Source: Allobranchiibius huperziae (GTDB lineage Bacteria > Actinomycetota > Actinomycetes > Actinomycetales > Dermatophilaceae). Taken from it: 64,000 nt of DNA. This document shows, piece after piece, positions 53,115-64,000 of this stretch (position 1 is its first letter; every line of letters starts with the position of its first letter). Where the stretch lies: positions 2,868,929 to 2,932,928 of the forward strand of contig NZ_JACCFW010000001.1 of NCBI RefSeq assembly GCF_013410455.1, in the 5' to 3' direction. A program made the position numbers and the translations under genes. The notes under the pieces are model-generated. The model ran no database searches. It was not told the origin of the DNA and worked only from the letters and a program-made list of their open reading frames with translations.

Positions 53115-54149
53115 TTGCGCATCCTTCTCACCGGCGGTGCCGGTTTCATCGGGCAGCACGTCCTGCGCGCCGCGCTCGCGGCCGGGCACGACGTGCTCGT
53201 GCTGGACAATCTGCGCGCCGACGTGCACCCGGTCCCGTCGTGGACCCCACCGGACGGTGCGCATTTCCTGCGCGGCGACGTCCGCGACGCGGACGCCTGC
53301 GACGAGGCGCTGCGCGAGGTGGACTCGGTGATCCACCTCGCCGCGAAGGTCGGGCTGGGCGTCGATATCTCCGACCTGCCGGACTACGCCTCCTCCAACG
53401 ACGTCGGCACCGCCACCCTGCTCGCGCGGATGGCGGCCGCAGGACGGCGCGAACTCGTGCTGGCCGCCTCGATGGTCGTCTACGGCGAAGGACGCGGCGA
53501 ATGCGAGGTGCACGGGCTGAGCAGGGGTCTCCCCCGCACTCCGGAGCACCTCGAGGCCGGTGACTTCGAGCCGCGGTGTGTCACCTGCGGGCGGGTCCTG
53601 GCCCCCGCACTGGTGGCCGAGGAGGTCGCCGCAGACCCGCGCAACGCGTACGCGGTGTCCAAACTCGCCCAGGAGCACTACGCCACGACATGGGCCCGCG
53701 AGACGTCGTCGTCCGCGACCGCGCTGCGCTTCCACAACGTCTACGGACCGGGCATGCCGAGCAACACGCCGTACGCCGGTGTCGCCTCGCTCTTCGCGGC
53801 CGCGTCACGGCGGGGCGAGGCGCCGCGCGTCTTCGAGGACGGCGGCCAGCGCCGCGACTTCGTGCACGTGCGCGACATCGCGAGCGCCGTGGTGGCCGCG
53901 GCCGAACAGCCGCGCGAGGGCTTTCGCGCGTACAACGTCGGATCGGGCACCCCGCGGACCGTCGGCGACCTGGCCACGGAACTCGCGACCGCTCTCGACG
54001 GGCCGGCGCCCGTCGTGACCGGCCAGTGGCGCCTCGGCGACGTCCGGCACATCACCGCCGACTCCGCCGCCATCCGCCGTGACCTGGGCTGGGCACCGCG
54101 CGAGGACTTCGCGGCGGGCGTCCGCGAGTTGGCGGTCAGCGGCTCGTGA
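53115..54149 (+). CDS. NAD-dependent nucleotide-sugar epimerase/dehydratase
   Basis: The 344-residue extended SDR protein has LLTGGAGFIGQHVLRAA, VIHLAAKVGLG, the YGEG region and the catalytic pair Tyr179/Lys183 (YAVSK). It has an unusual insert with a CxxC pair (C155, C158 in EPRCVTCGR). The C-terminal half contains RDFVHVRDIA and a sugar-binding tail. It probably interconverts an NDP-hexose. The start is TTG at 53115. It is coupled in arrangement to the upstream kinase-like gene and may feed the opposing glycosyltransferase operon. Confidence 0.85.
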   Translation: MRILLTGGAGFIGQHVLRAALAAGHDVLVLDNLRADVHPVPSWTPPDGAHFLRGDVRDADACDEALREVDSVIHLAAKVGLGVDISDLPDYASSNDVGTATLLARMAAAGRRELVLAASMVVYGEGRGECEVHGLSRGLPRTPEHLEAGDFEPRCVTCGRVLAPALVAEEVAADPRNAYAVSKLAQEHYATTWARETSSSATALRFHNVYGPGMPSNTPYAGVASLFAAASRRGEAPRVFEDGGQRRDFVHVRDIASAVVAAAEQPREGFRAYNVGSGTPRTVGDLATELATALDGPAPVVTGQWRLGDVRHITADSAAIRRDLGWAPREDFAAGVRELAVSGS

Positions 54150-54230
54150 GAACGTAGGGGTGGAGCCGACGGCGCCGCCCCGCGGCGCCTCACCACCACC
54201 AAGCACCTGACGAGAGACAAGGACGTTTCC

Positions 54231-54992
54231 ATGCCAGAACAGAGCACCCGCACCGCCATCGTGACCGGCTCGGCCCGAGGGATCGGCGCCGCCGTCGCCG
54301 AGCGGCTCGCCGCCGACGGGATGGCCGTCGGCGTCCTCGACCTCGACCAGGACGCCTGCACCGCCGTCGCCGAGCGCATCGTCGCTGCCGGCGGCAAGGC
54401 TGTCGGCGTCGCGTGCAACGTCGCCGACGAGAGCGACGTGCAGGCCGCCGTCGAGAAGGTCGCCGCCGAGCTCGGCGCGCCGACCGTGCTCGTCAACAAC
54501 GCGGGTGTCCTGCGCGACAACCTCATCTTCAAGATGAGCGCGAACGACTGGGACACCGTCATGAACGTGCATCTGCGCGGCAGCTTCCTGATGACCCGCG
54601 CGGTCCAGGCGTACATGACCAAGGAGAAGTACGGCCGCATCGTCAACCTCTCGAGCACCTCCGCGCTCGGTAACCGCGGCCAGGTCAACTACGCCGCCGC
54701 CAAGGCCGGCATGCAGGGCTTCACCAAGACGCTGGCGATCGAGCTCGGCAAGTTCGGTGTCACCGCCAACGCGATCGCCCCCGGATTCATCGAGACCGAC
54801 ATGACCAAGGCGACCGCAGAGCGCGTCGGGATGGACTTCGAGGAGTTCAAGAAGGCCGCAGCCGCGGGCATCCCCGTCGGCCGTGGCGGCAAGCCCGAGG
54901 ACATCGCCGCCGCCGCGTCGTTCTTCTGCAGCGAAGAGGCCGGTTTCGTCAGCGGTCAGGTGCTCTACGTGGCCGGTGGCCCCAGGGACTGA
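54231..54992 (+). CDS. fabG: 3-oxoacyl-ACP reductase (FabG-type SDR)
   Basis: The 253-residue classical SDR has IVTGSARGIGAAVAERL, NNAGVLRDN, and the Ser/Tyr/Lys triad in SSTSALGNRGQVNYAAAKAG. It ends SGQVLYVAGGPRD. It reduces 3-oxoacyl-ACP or a similar ketone with NAD(P)H. An ATG at 54231 follows GAGACAAGGA. It stands alone between the epimerase and a bidirectional hairpin. Confidence 0.88.
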   Translation: MPEQSTRTAIVTGSARGIGAAVAERLAADGMAVGVLDLDQDACTAVAERIVAAGGKAVGVACNVADESDVQAAVEKVAAELGAPTVLVNNAGVLRDNLIFKMSANDWDTVMNVHLRGSFLMTRAVQAYMTKEKYGRIVNLSSTSALGNRGQVNYAAAKAGMQGFTKTLAIELGKFGVTANAIAPGFIETDMTKATAERVGMDFEEFKKAAAAGIPVGRGGKPEDIAAAASFFCSEEAGFVSGQVLYVAGGPRD

Positions 54993-55005
54993 CCAGCACC
55001 TCTCT

Positions 55006-55039
55006 CGAGCGGCTTCGGGCTTCGGCCCGGGGCCGCTCG
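55006..55039. terminator. Bidirectional terminator hairpin
   Basis: CGAGCGGCTTCGGGC (55006-55020) pairs with GCCCGGGGCCGCTCG (55025-55039), using two G-U pairs, around TTCG. It lies between the ends of the convergent fabG and serine-hydrolase genes. Confidence 0.7.
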
Positions 55040-55045
55040 ATCGTT

Positions 55046-55839
55046 TCAGGAGGCGGCCGACTGGAGGCGGTCGCGGATCTGCCGCCCGATGTCGCGCATC
55101 CGGGTGATCACCTCGTCCAGCATGTCGCCGTCGGTCGCCTGGTCCCACTGCGCGATCACGGCGTATGCCGTCCGCTCACCTCCCGCGTGCGCGAGACCGG
55201 TGTCCGCGCGGATTCCCGCGTTCGTGCCGGTCTTGTTCACCAGCGTGAAGCGGCCGGGATCGCCGCCGCCGATGCTGTTGTGCGCCAACGGGTCCAGTCC
55301 GAACGCGTCCGCGACCATCGACAGGTCCGTGTCGAGTGAGAGCCACTCCCCCACCTCGGCGCTGATCCGACCGGCGTCCAGCAACTCCATGAAGCGGATC
55401 AGCGCCGACGCACTTGCGACCGAGAGCGTCGGCGCGACGTCGGGATCCGCCGGGTCACGATGGCCTCGCGCATAGTCCAGCAGCACCAATGGGGCCAGGC
55501 CGAGGCGATCGGCGTACTCCCGCACCTGCGCGATGCCTACGTGATACAGCAGGACGTTGGTCGCCAGATTGTCACTGTGCGCCCCGATGAGTCGGCACAC
55601 GTCGACGGCGGGCAGGACCTCCTGCTGCAAGGTGTGCCACACCCCGGAGTCGCGCACGAAGACCCCGTCGGCCCGGCACAGCGGCGCCTCGCGCGACAGG
55701 GTGCCCGCCTCGAACATCTCGGCGGCCACCCCCAGCAGGAGCAGCTTGCCGATCGACGCCGCGGGGAGCACCAGGTCGACATCCTCGGCAAGCCACGGCG
55801 CGTCACCCACCGACCCGACCTGGACGCTCCAGCGCAGCG

Positions 55840-55843
<4 letters not shown>
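55046..55843 (-). CDS. Serine hydrolase of the class A beta-lactamase fold
   Basis: The 265-residue product has the three marks of the serine-beta-lactamase/DD-peptidase fold: SIGK (S30-x-x-K33), SDN (S90-N92) and KTG (K204-G206). I see no clear ExxLN omega-loop glutamate and no signal peptide or lipobox, so ordinary penicillinase activity is doubtful. GTG at 55843 overlaps the pepN stop (GTGA), so it is coupled to the aminopeptidase gene. It may be an intracellular peptidase/esterase-like enzyme; that is inference. Confidence 0.8.
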
Positions 55844-58344
<2,501 letters not shown>

Positions 58345-58390
58345 GGCCACACCCTGGCATGGCGCCCGACCGACCCACCACGGGGTCGGA

Positions 58391-59263
58391 TCACTTCTGG
58401 ATCTGGCCGTACGCCATGCCCTGCAACCGCTTGATGCGCTCCTGCGTCGGGGGGTGCGTGGAGAACGCGCGCGACACGTCCTGCGCGCGGAACGGGTTCG
58501 CGATCATCATGTGGCTGGCGTTGACGACCTTCGGTTCCGGTGCGAGGGGCGCGCGGGCCACACCGTCCTCCAGCTTCTGCAACGCCGACGCGAGGGCGAG
58601 CGGGTCGCCCGTCAGCTTGGAGCCGTCCTCGTCGGCGTCGTACTCGCGGGTGCGGCTGATGGCCAGTTGGATCACGGTCGCCGCGATCGGCGCGAGGAAC
58701 GCCATGGCGAGCATGACGATCGGGTTGGGGCGGTCCTCGTCGTCACCGCCGCCGAACATCCCGAAGAACATCATCATCTGGGCGGCGGAGGTGATGATCC
58801 CGGCGAGCGCTGCGGCAACGGAGGAGGTCAGGATGTCGCGGTTGTAGACGTGCATGAGCTCGTGCCCGAGCACCCCGCGCAGCTCACGTTCGTCGAGCAG
58901 CTGCAGGATGCCCTCGGTGCAGCAGACCGCTGCGTGACTCGGGTTGCGACCCGTGGCGAAGGCGTTCGGAGCCTGGGTCGGTGAGATGTAGAGCGCGGGC
59001 ATCGGCTTGCCGGCGGCGGTCGACAGCTCGCGCACGATCCGGTACATCGCGGGGGCCTGTGCCTCGCTGACGGGGTAGGCCTGCATGGCGCGGATTGCAA
59101 GCTTGTCGCTGTTCCAGTAGCCGTAGAACGTGGTGCCCAGCCCGATGAGGGCGAAGATCCAGATGAACCGCCCGCCGGCCACGAGGGCGCCCACGCCCAG
59201 CAACAGCACCCAGATGCCACCGAAGAGCAGCGTGGTCTTGAGCCCGTTGAAGTGCCTGTGCAT
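58391..59263 (-). CDS. htpX: Zinc metalloprotease HtpX
   Basis: The 290-residue membrane protease degrades misfolded membrane proteins. It has two N-terminal helices, the zinc site [12 protein letters not shown], two further helices and the third ligand region EYDADEDG. It ends in [13 protein letters not shown]. It has a typical length and start. It stands between pepN and nuoN. Confidence 0.95.
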   Translation of the reverse strand: MHRHFNGLKTTLLFGGIWVLLLGVGALVAGGRFIWIFALIGLGTTFYGYWNSDKLAIRAMQAYPVSEAQAPAMYRIVRELSTAAGKPMPALYISPTQAPNAFATGRNPSHAAVCCTEGILQLLDERELRGVLGHELMHVYNRDILTSSVAAALAGIITSAAQMMMFFGMFGGGDDEDRPNPIVMLAMAFLAPIAATVIQLAISRTREYDADEDGSKLTGDPLALASALQKLEDGVARAPLAPEPKVVNASHMMIANPFRAQDVSRAFSTHPPTQERIKRLQGMAYGQIQK

Positions 59264-59323
59264 GCCCTGAAAACGCTTACCGGGAGGCGCTTTGTTCCGC
59301 AGTCGCGGACGGGTCCTGCGACA

Positions 59324-60766
59324 TCACCCGAACAGCCCCAGGGCGGCCTGCGGCAGCACGCTGCAGACGAGTAGCGCGAGCACGGACGCGCCGACGACGA
59401 ACAGGTGCACCGGGTGCACCGGGTCGGGCTCCTCGGGATCGATCGAGGCGCCGAGCATGATGCGCACCCACCGCAGGTATGCCGCCACCCCCAGCATCGC
59501 GTTGGCGGCGGCGAGCACCGCGAGCACCCACAGGTGGCCGGTCGTGATCGGTTGCAGGGCGACGATCTTCGCGGTCAGGCCCGCGAGGGCGGGCGGCAGC
59601 CCGGCGAAGGTCAGGAGGGACAGCAGCAGCGCGCCCCCGAGGAGGGGATGACGACGCAGCAGTCCGCCGTACGACGCGAGGCGGGTGACGTGCTGGCGCC
59701 CCTCGGCGTGCGCGAGGGCGGTGATCACGGAGAACGCGACGATGGTGGCCAGCGCGTAGACGGCGAGGTACTGGGCACTGCGGCGACCCGAGTCCGCCGT
59801 GGCCGTGGTGAACGGAAGCACGATCCATCCGGCCTGCGCGACGGTGGACCACCCGAGGAAACGCAGGGCTCCGCGCTCGCGCAGGGCCATCACGTTGCCG
59901 ACCGTCATGGACAGCACGGCGACCACGCCGACGGAGGCCATCGACGCGGAGCTGAGGTCGGTGACCGTGCGGAAGACCGCCACGAGGGCCGCGACCGCTG
60001 CCACCTTGGAGGTGGTCGCGAGCAGCGCGCCCACCGGCACGGACGACGCGCCGATGGTCTCCGGGGTCCACAGGTGGAACGGCGCCAGGGAGAGCTTGAA
60101 GGCCAGCCCCGCGACGATGAATCCGACAGACAGCACCAGGATCCGGCGCAGGTCCGGGTTGTCGCCGGCCTGCAGCGCGGCGTGCGCCTCCAACCGCGCG
60201 GTGCCGGTCGCGGCGAACCACAGGCCCGCGCCCATGGCCAGCACCGCGAACGAGACCAGCGACGTCGTGAGCAGCGTGAGCCCGGCGTCGATGGCCGCGT
60301 GCCGCGCCCGCAGCACGACCAGCGCGATCGTCGGCAGCGTCGACACCTCCAGCGCGACCAGGAACGAGCCGAGGTCGTGCGCTCCGGCGACGGCGACCGC
60401 ACCGGCGGCGCTGGTGAGCAGCAGCGCCACCTGGATCGGGGCGCGTTCGTGAGGGATGCGGATGGGGTAGGCCAGCAGAGCGACGCACATCGACGCGAGC
60501 AGCGCGACCAGCTGCAGGCCCGCGCCCACATGATCGACGGCGTACCAGCAGGTGCCCTCGGTGCAGAGCGTGGCGCGTGAGCGGTGCGCCGTGTCCAGGA
60601 GCACGGGGGTCGCCGTCGCCGCGCCGGCCGCGAGCAGCAGCGCGCCGAGCATCCAGTGGACCCGCCCCAGCGTCGGGAGCAGCGCGTCGAGCAGGAGGAT
60701 GCCGATCGCCCCGACCGCGGGGATCAGCACCGGCGCCAGCGTCAGCCAGCCGAAGGTGGGGTTCAC
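59324..60766 (-). CDS. nuoN: NADH-quinone oxidoreductase subunit N
   Basis: A 480-residue antiporter-like membrane subunit of complex I with about 14 helices. It shows the core charged residues in FKLSLAPFHLWTPE and in the proton-channel segments near ALEVSTLPTIALVV. GTG at 60766 overlaps the NuoM stop by four bases. It is the last nuo gene; htpX follows 60 bases on. Confidence 0.93.
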   Translation of the reverse strand: MNPTFGWLTLAPVLIPAVGAIGILLLDALLPTLGRVHWMLGALLLAAGAATATPVLLDTAHRSRATLCTEGTCWYAVDHVGAGLQLVALLASMCVALLAYPIRIPHERAPIQVALLLTSAAGAVAVAGAHDLGSFLVALEVSTLPTIALVVLRARHAAIDAGLTLLTTSLVSFAVLAMGAGLWFAATGTARLEAHAALQAGDNPDLRRILVLSVGFIVAGLAFKLSLAPFHLWTPETIGASSVPVGALLATTSKVAAVAALVAVFRTVTDLSSASMASVGVVAVLSMTVGNVMALRERGALRFLGWSTVAQAGWIVLPFTTATADSGRRSAQYLAVYALATIVAFSVITALAHAEGRQHVTRLASYGGLLRRHPLLGGALLLSLLTFAGLPPALAGLTAKIVALQPITTGHLWVLAVLAAANAMLGVAAYLRWVRIMLGASIDPEEPDPVHPVHLFVVGASVLALLVCSVLPQAALGLFG

Positions 60767-62256
60767 GGCGCACCCCCGACCAGCACGCGGGAGACGTGGG
60801 CGAGGCCGTACGCCGTCTGATGCATGACCGGGATCGGCCACACGCCGAGCGCCACGACACCGGCCACTAGCAGCGCGATGACGACCCACTCCACCGAGTG
60901 CGCGTCATCGGCGACGACGTCACCGTCGTACGGGAGGGAGCCGGTGCCCGCCCAGACGCCGCGCAGCACCCGCAGCGCGTACGCCGCCGCGAGGACCGAC
61001 CCCGTGGCCGCGGCCACCGCCAGGATCCGGAAGAGGGTGAGCGGCCGGTCGCCGGGGGACCAGGCCGAGAAGAGCGTGAGGATCTCGCCCCAGAAGCCCG
61101 CCAGACCGGGCAGTGCGAGCGACCCGGCGAACCCCACGACGAGCGCGAGCCCGAGGCGCGGGCTGACCTGGCGCAGCGCGTGACGCGCGGTCTGCAGGTC
61201 GTCGCCGCCCCAGCGCTTCTTCAGGCCCCCGACGACGACGAAGAGGAGCGCCGAGATGACGCCGTGCGCGATGTTGCCGTAGAGCGCGGCCTGGACCCCG
61301 AGCGTGGTGCCGGTCATCAGGGCCAGCACCACGAACCCCATGTGCGCCACCGACGACCACGCGATGAGTCGCTTGAGGCTGCGTTCGACCAGGCAGACGA
61401 GCCCGCCGACCAGGATCCCGATCACCGCGAAGACCGCGACGAAGGGCGCGACGGTGTGCAGGCCACCCGGCAGGGGGAAGACCACCAGGCGCACCACGGC
61501 GTAGGTGCCCATCTTCAGCAGCACCGCCGCGAGGAGCACCGAACCGCCGGTCGGCGCGGCCGTGTGCGCCGCGGGCAGCCACGAGTGCAGCGGCCAGATG
61601 GGGATCTTGATGCCGATGCCGATCATGAGGAGCGCGGCGACCACGGTCTGGGTGCTCCCCGCCAGGTGGGCCGTCTGCAGCCGGGTGAGGTCGGAGGTGC
61701 CCGCAGACACCACGAGCACCAGGATCCCGACCAGCATGAGCGTCGAGCCGAGCACGGTGTAGAGCACGAACATCGTTGCGGCTCGGTCGCGCTCACCGGG
61801 GCGGGTGGTGTCGCCGAATCGCGCGATGAGCAGCCACATCGGCACCAGCACGAGCTCGAACGCCAGGAAGAACGCGATGGCGTCCTGCACGAGGAACGTC
61901 GCGAGTGCGCCTCCGGTGACCATCAGCAACGCGCCGAGATACGTCGCGGAGGGCTCCTTCCACCCGGCGTGCAGCACCACGAGCACGCCGATCGCCGCCG
62001 TGAGCACCACCAGCGGCGCGCTGATGCCGTCGATGGCGAGGTGCAGCCGCATCCCGATGGCGGGCACCCACGAGTGGTCGATCGCCGGACGCTTCCAGAC
62101 GGAGAGGAGGGCCGCGGCCAGCGCGACGACTGCGAGCGCGAGGGCGACGCCGTACGCCGCCGCGGTCGCGATCCGCAGGCGGCTGCGGTCGGCGGCGATC
62201 AGTGCGACCCCACCGAGCAACGGTGCGAGTGGGGCGACGAGCAGGGCTGCTACCAC
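60763..62256 (-). CDS. nuoM: NADH-quinone oxidoreductase subunit M
   Basis: The 497-residue antiporter-like subunit of complex I has ELVLVPMWLLIARFG (a charged Glu in the transmembrane core), GIKIPIWPLHSWLPAAHT and ERSLKRLIAWSSVAHMG, all family hallmarks. GTG at 62256 lies seven bases inside the NuoL end. It pumps protons coupled to NADH oxidation. Confidence 0.94.
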   Translation of the reverse strand: MVAALLVAPLAPLLGGVALIAADRSRLRIATAAAYGVALALAVVALAAALLSVWKRPAIDHSWVPAIGMRLHLAIDGISAPLVVLTAAIGVLVVLHAGWKEPSATYLGALLMVTGGALATFLVQDAIAFFLAFELVLVPMWLLIARFGDTTRPGERDRAATMFVLYTVLGSTLMLVGILVLVVSAGTSDLTRLQTAHLAGSTQTVVAALLMIGIGIKIPIWPLHSWLPAAHTAAPTGGSVLLAAVLLKMGTYAVVRLVVFPLPGGLHTVAPFVAVFAVIGILVGGLVCLVERSLKRLIAWSSVAHMGFVVLALMTGTTLGVQAALYGNIAHGVISALLFVVVGGLKKRWGGDDLQTARHALRQVSPRLGLALVVGFAGSLALPGLAGFWGEILTLFSAWSPGDRPLTLFRILAVAAATGSVLAAAYALRVLRGVWAGTGSLPYDGDVVADDAHSVEWVVIALLVAGVVALGVWPIPVMHQTAYGLAHVSRVLVGGAP

Positions 62257-64000
62257 AGGGATATCCCGATCAGGCCGACGGCGACGACACCGACGGCGAC
62301 CGCGACCAGGCCGGCGGTCGGCGTGCCGTTCTGCAGCCGCGCGCCCGCTCCGGCGAGCCCACGCGCCCCCTTGGCGGTGGAGTGCACGCCGGTCTCCAGC
62401 CCGCGCTCGCCGTCGGCCACCAGCCGCGCCAGCGCCAGCACCGGACGAGTGAGGGCGACGTAGACCCCGTCCATCCCGAGGCCGCGGTCGGCCCTGCTGC
62501 GCAGGGTGATCGGCAGACGCGCAGCCGCGTCGCCGTACGGCGTGCCGAGGGACTGCACCCGGACGAAGACGGCGACGGCGGCCATGAGCAGCAGGGTGGC
62601 GGCGATCAGCGCCCACGCCGGATGCGCCCAGTCCAGGTCGATCAAGGGGGTCGTCACCACGAGGCCGCCCACGACGGCGAGGATCGCGAGCACCCGCAGC
62701 CCGAGCCGCGAAGCGGCGTCCGGCCGCGGGATCCGCTCCGGTTTCGGCTCGGGTTCGGGTTCGACGGGCACGGGGGCCGCCTGGCCCACCTCCCGGCCGC
62801 GCCGGTCGACCTGCGCGCTGGTCACGAACAGCTCCACGATGCCCACCTCCTCGACGGTGACCGAGTCCTGCACGATCTCCAGCGCCTCGTGCCGCTCCAC
62901 GACGGAGCGGTGGTCGAGGATCAGCCAGGCACGCATGCAGTAGGCGGCTGTCAGGGCGACCGAGAGTGCCAGCGCCACGAACGCGATCCGACTGACGCCG
63001 TCGCCGTCGACCGCGCGAGTGGCGGCCTCGTCGACGATCAGGTCCTTGCTGACGAAGCCCGCCATCGGGGGCACACCGGCGAGCGACAGCAGCCCGATCG
63101 CGACCAGGGCGCGGGTCGCGGGGTGGGCGCGGGTGGCGCCGGACATCCGCGCGACGACCGTGCCGCCGACCAGGACCGACAGCCAGCCGAAGACCAGGAA
63201 GAGCAGGGCCTTGAACATCGCGTGCGAGACCAGGTGGTTCAACGCCAGATCGCCCCGGTGGCCCACCGGCACGACCGCGATCCCGATCAGCATCAGACCG
63301 ACCTGGGAGACGGTGGACCAGGCGAGCAGCCGCTTGAGGTCGGTCTGGCAGTAGGCGAGGAAGCCGGCCAGCACGGTGGAGACCCCGGCGACCAGGACGA
63401 GGACGGTGCGCGCGGTGTCGGAGCGCTCGAGCAAGGGCAGCAGCCGGGCCAGGACGACGGTGCCGGCGGCGACCATGGTGGCCGCGTGGATGAGCGCCGA
63501 GGCGGGCGTCGGGCCCTCCATCGCGTCGGGCAGCCAGTCCTGGAACGGCACCTGCGCGGACTTGCCCGCGACGCCGACGATCACCGCGATGAGACCGCCG
63601 GTGAGCAGTGCCGAAGGGCGCGCCTGCCAGTGCGTGACGATCCCGGAGATGGCGGTGGTGTGGGCGCCGGTGGCGAGCAGGATCAGGCCGATCGCGAAGG
63701 GCGCGTCCGCCAGCCGGGTGACGAGGAACGCCTTGTACGCCGCCCGCCGGGCCTTCTCCCGCTCGCTGTCGTGGCCGATGAGCAGGTAGGAGCACCAGCC
63801 CATCAGCTCCCAGCCGACGACGGTGAGCAGCACGTCGTCGGACAGCACCACCAGCTGCATGGCGGCGGTGAAGAGGCTCACGGTGGCGGCGAACCCGGCG
63901 TACCGCGCGTCCTCGCGCAGATACCAGCGGGCGACCAGCTGGACGACGAGCGCGACCAGCGCGACGGTGACGGCGAGCAGCACGGCGAACCGGTCGACGC
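62250..64000 (-). CDS. nuoL: NADH-quinone oxidoreductase subunit L (N-terminus outside the window)
   Basis: The frame continues to the right edge (VDRFAVLLAVTV), so the gene is truncated by the window. Visible are ELMGWCSYLLIGH, GKSAQVPFQDWLPDAMEGPTPASALIHAATMV and CQTDLKRLLAWSTVSQVG, the diagnostic NuoL blocks. A hydrophilic insert of about 70 residues (62706-62912), including a VEPEPEPKPE run, interrupts the C-terminal membrane part. Coupled to nuoM by a seven-base overlap. Confidence 0.95.
   Translation of the reverse strand, partial: VDRFAVLLAVTVALVALVVQLVARWYLREDARYAGFAATVSLFTAAMQLVVLSDDVLLTVVGWELMGWCSYLLIGHDSEREKARRAAYKAFLVTRLADAPFAIGLILLATGAHTTAISGIVTHWQARPSALLTGGLIAVIVGVAGKSAQVPFQDWLPDAMEGPTPASALIHAATMVAAGTVVLARLLPLLERSDTARTVLVLVAGVSTVLAGFLAYCQTDLKRLLAWSTVSQVGLMLIGIAVVPVGHRGDLALNHLVSHAMFKALLFLVFGWLSVLVGGTVVARMSGATRAHPATRALVAIGLLSLAGVPPMAGFVSKDLIVDEAATRAVDGDGVSRIAFVALALSVALTAAYCMRAWLILDHRSVVERHEALEIVQDSVTVEEVGIVELFVTSAQVDRRGREVGQAAPVPVEPEPEPKPERIPRPDAASRLGLRVLAILAVVGGLVVTTPLIDLDWAHPAWALIAATLLLMAAVAVFVRVQSLGTPYGDAAARLPITLRSRADRGLGMDGVYVALTRPVLALARLVADGERGLETGVHSTAKGARGLAGAGARLQNGTPTAGLVAVAVGVVAVGLIGISLW

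Noticed and set aside
60763-63795. Single 1010-residue open frame covering nuoM and part of nuoL
   Set aside because: Only the part from 62256 down is NuoM; the upstream extension is out of frame with NuoL and Arg/Pro-rich noise.

Overview
This 64 kb window is chromosomal DNA from a high-GC actinobacterium. The evidence is pervasive GTG/TTG starts, near-universal G/C third positions, a classical actinobacterial str operon, and a separate secE-nusG-rplKA / rplJL / rpoBC block. It also has a tRNA-Thr/tRNA-Met/rpmG/hadAB/murB block and a mycobacterial-type htdX-fabG4-fadA2 cluster. Gene content is compatible with Micrococcales, perhaps the Dermacoccaceae/Intrasporangiaceae side, but this is inference. 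There is no rRNA operon, CRISPR array, prophage or insertion sequence.

Region 0-26 kb (mostly minus strand) is the core information-processing block. It reads, in transcription order from high to low coordinates: secE, nusG, rplK, rplA, a LppX-like lipoprotein, rplJ (behind a predicted L10 leader), rplL, a secreted trypsin-like protease, rpoB, rpoC, then rpsL, rpsG, fusA and tuf. About 7 kb of envelope genes (two large membrane proteins, a GtrA protein and a family-2 glycosyltransferase) separate rpoC from rpsL. Several spacers carry perfect hairpins (rpsG-fusA, rpoB-rpoC, after rpoC, after rplL), and candidate sigma-70-type promoters precede rpsL, rpoB and rplJ.

Region 26-36 kb: tRNA-Trp, an Lrp/AsnC regulator divergent from a branched-chain/pyruvate dehydrogenase E1alpha-E1beta-E2 operon, an adenosine deaminase-family gene, a secreted protein, and a TetR/NAD(P)-epimerase divergent pair with clear palindromic operators. 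Then comes the rpmG-hadA-hadB-murB set, with tRNA-Met and tRNA-Thr upstream of rpmG.

Region 37-48 kb is lipid metabolism: htdX, fabG4 and fadA2 (translationally coupled), a divergent TetR plus acyl-CoA oxidase/dehydrogenase, an MFS exporter, tRNA-Tyr, a YajQ protein, a HAD phosphatase, another TetR and an acyl-CoA dehydrogenase.

Region 48-55 kb is the least conventional. A fused cytochrome-b/molybdopterin oxidoreductase and a membrane protein run into an opposing glycosyltransferase/TIGR04282/methyltransferase operon. That operon is flanked by a sensor kinase whose phospho-acceptor histidine is replaced by aspartate and by a sugar-nucleotide epimerase. I regard this as the best candidate for an uncharacterised system.

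Region 55-64 kb holds a beta-lactamase-fold protein coupled to pepN, then htpX, and the distal end of the complex I operon (nuoN, nuoM, and nuoL cut by the window edge).
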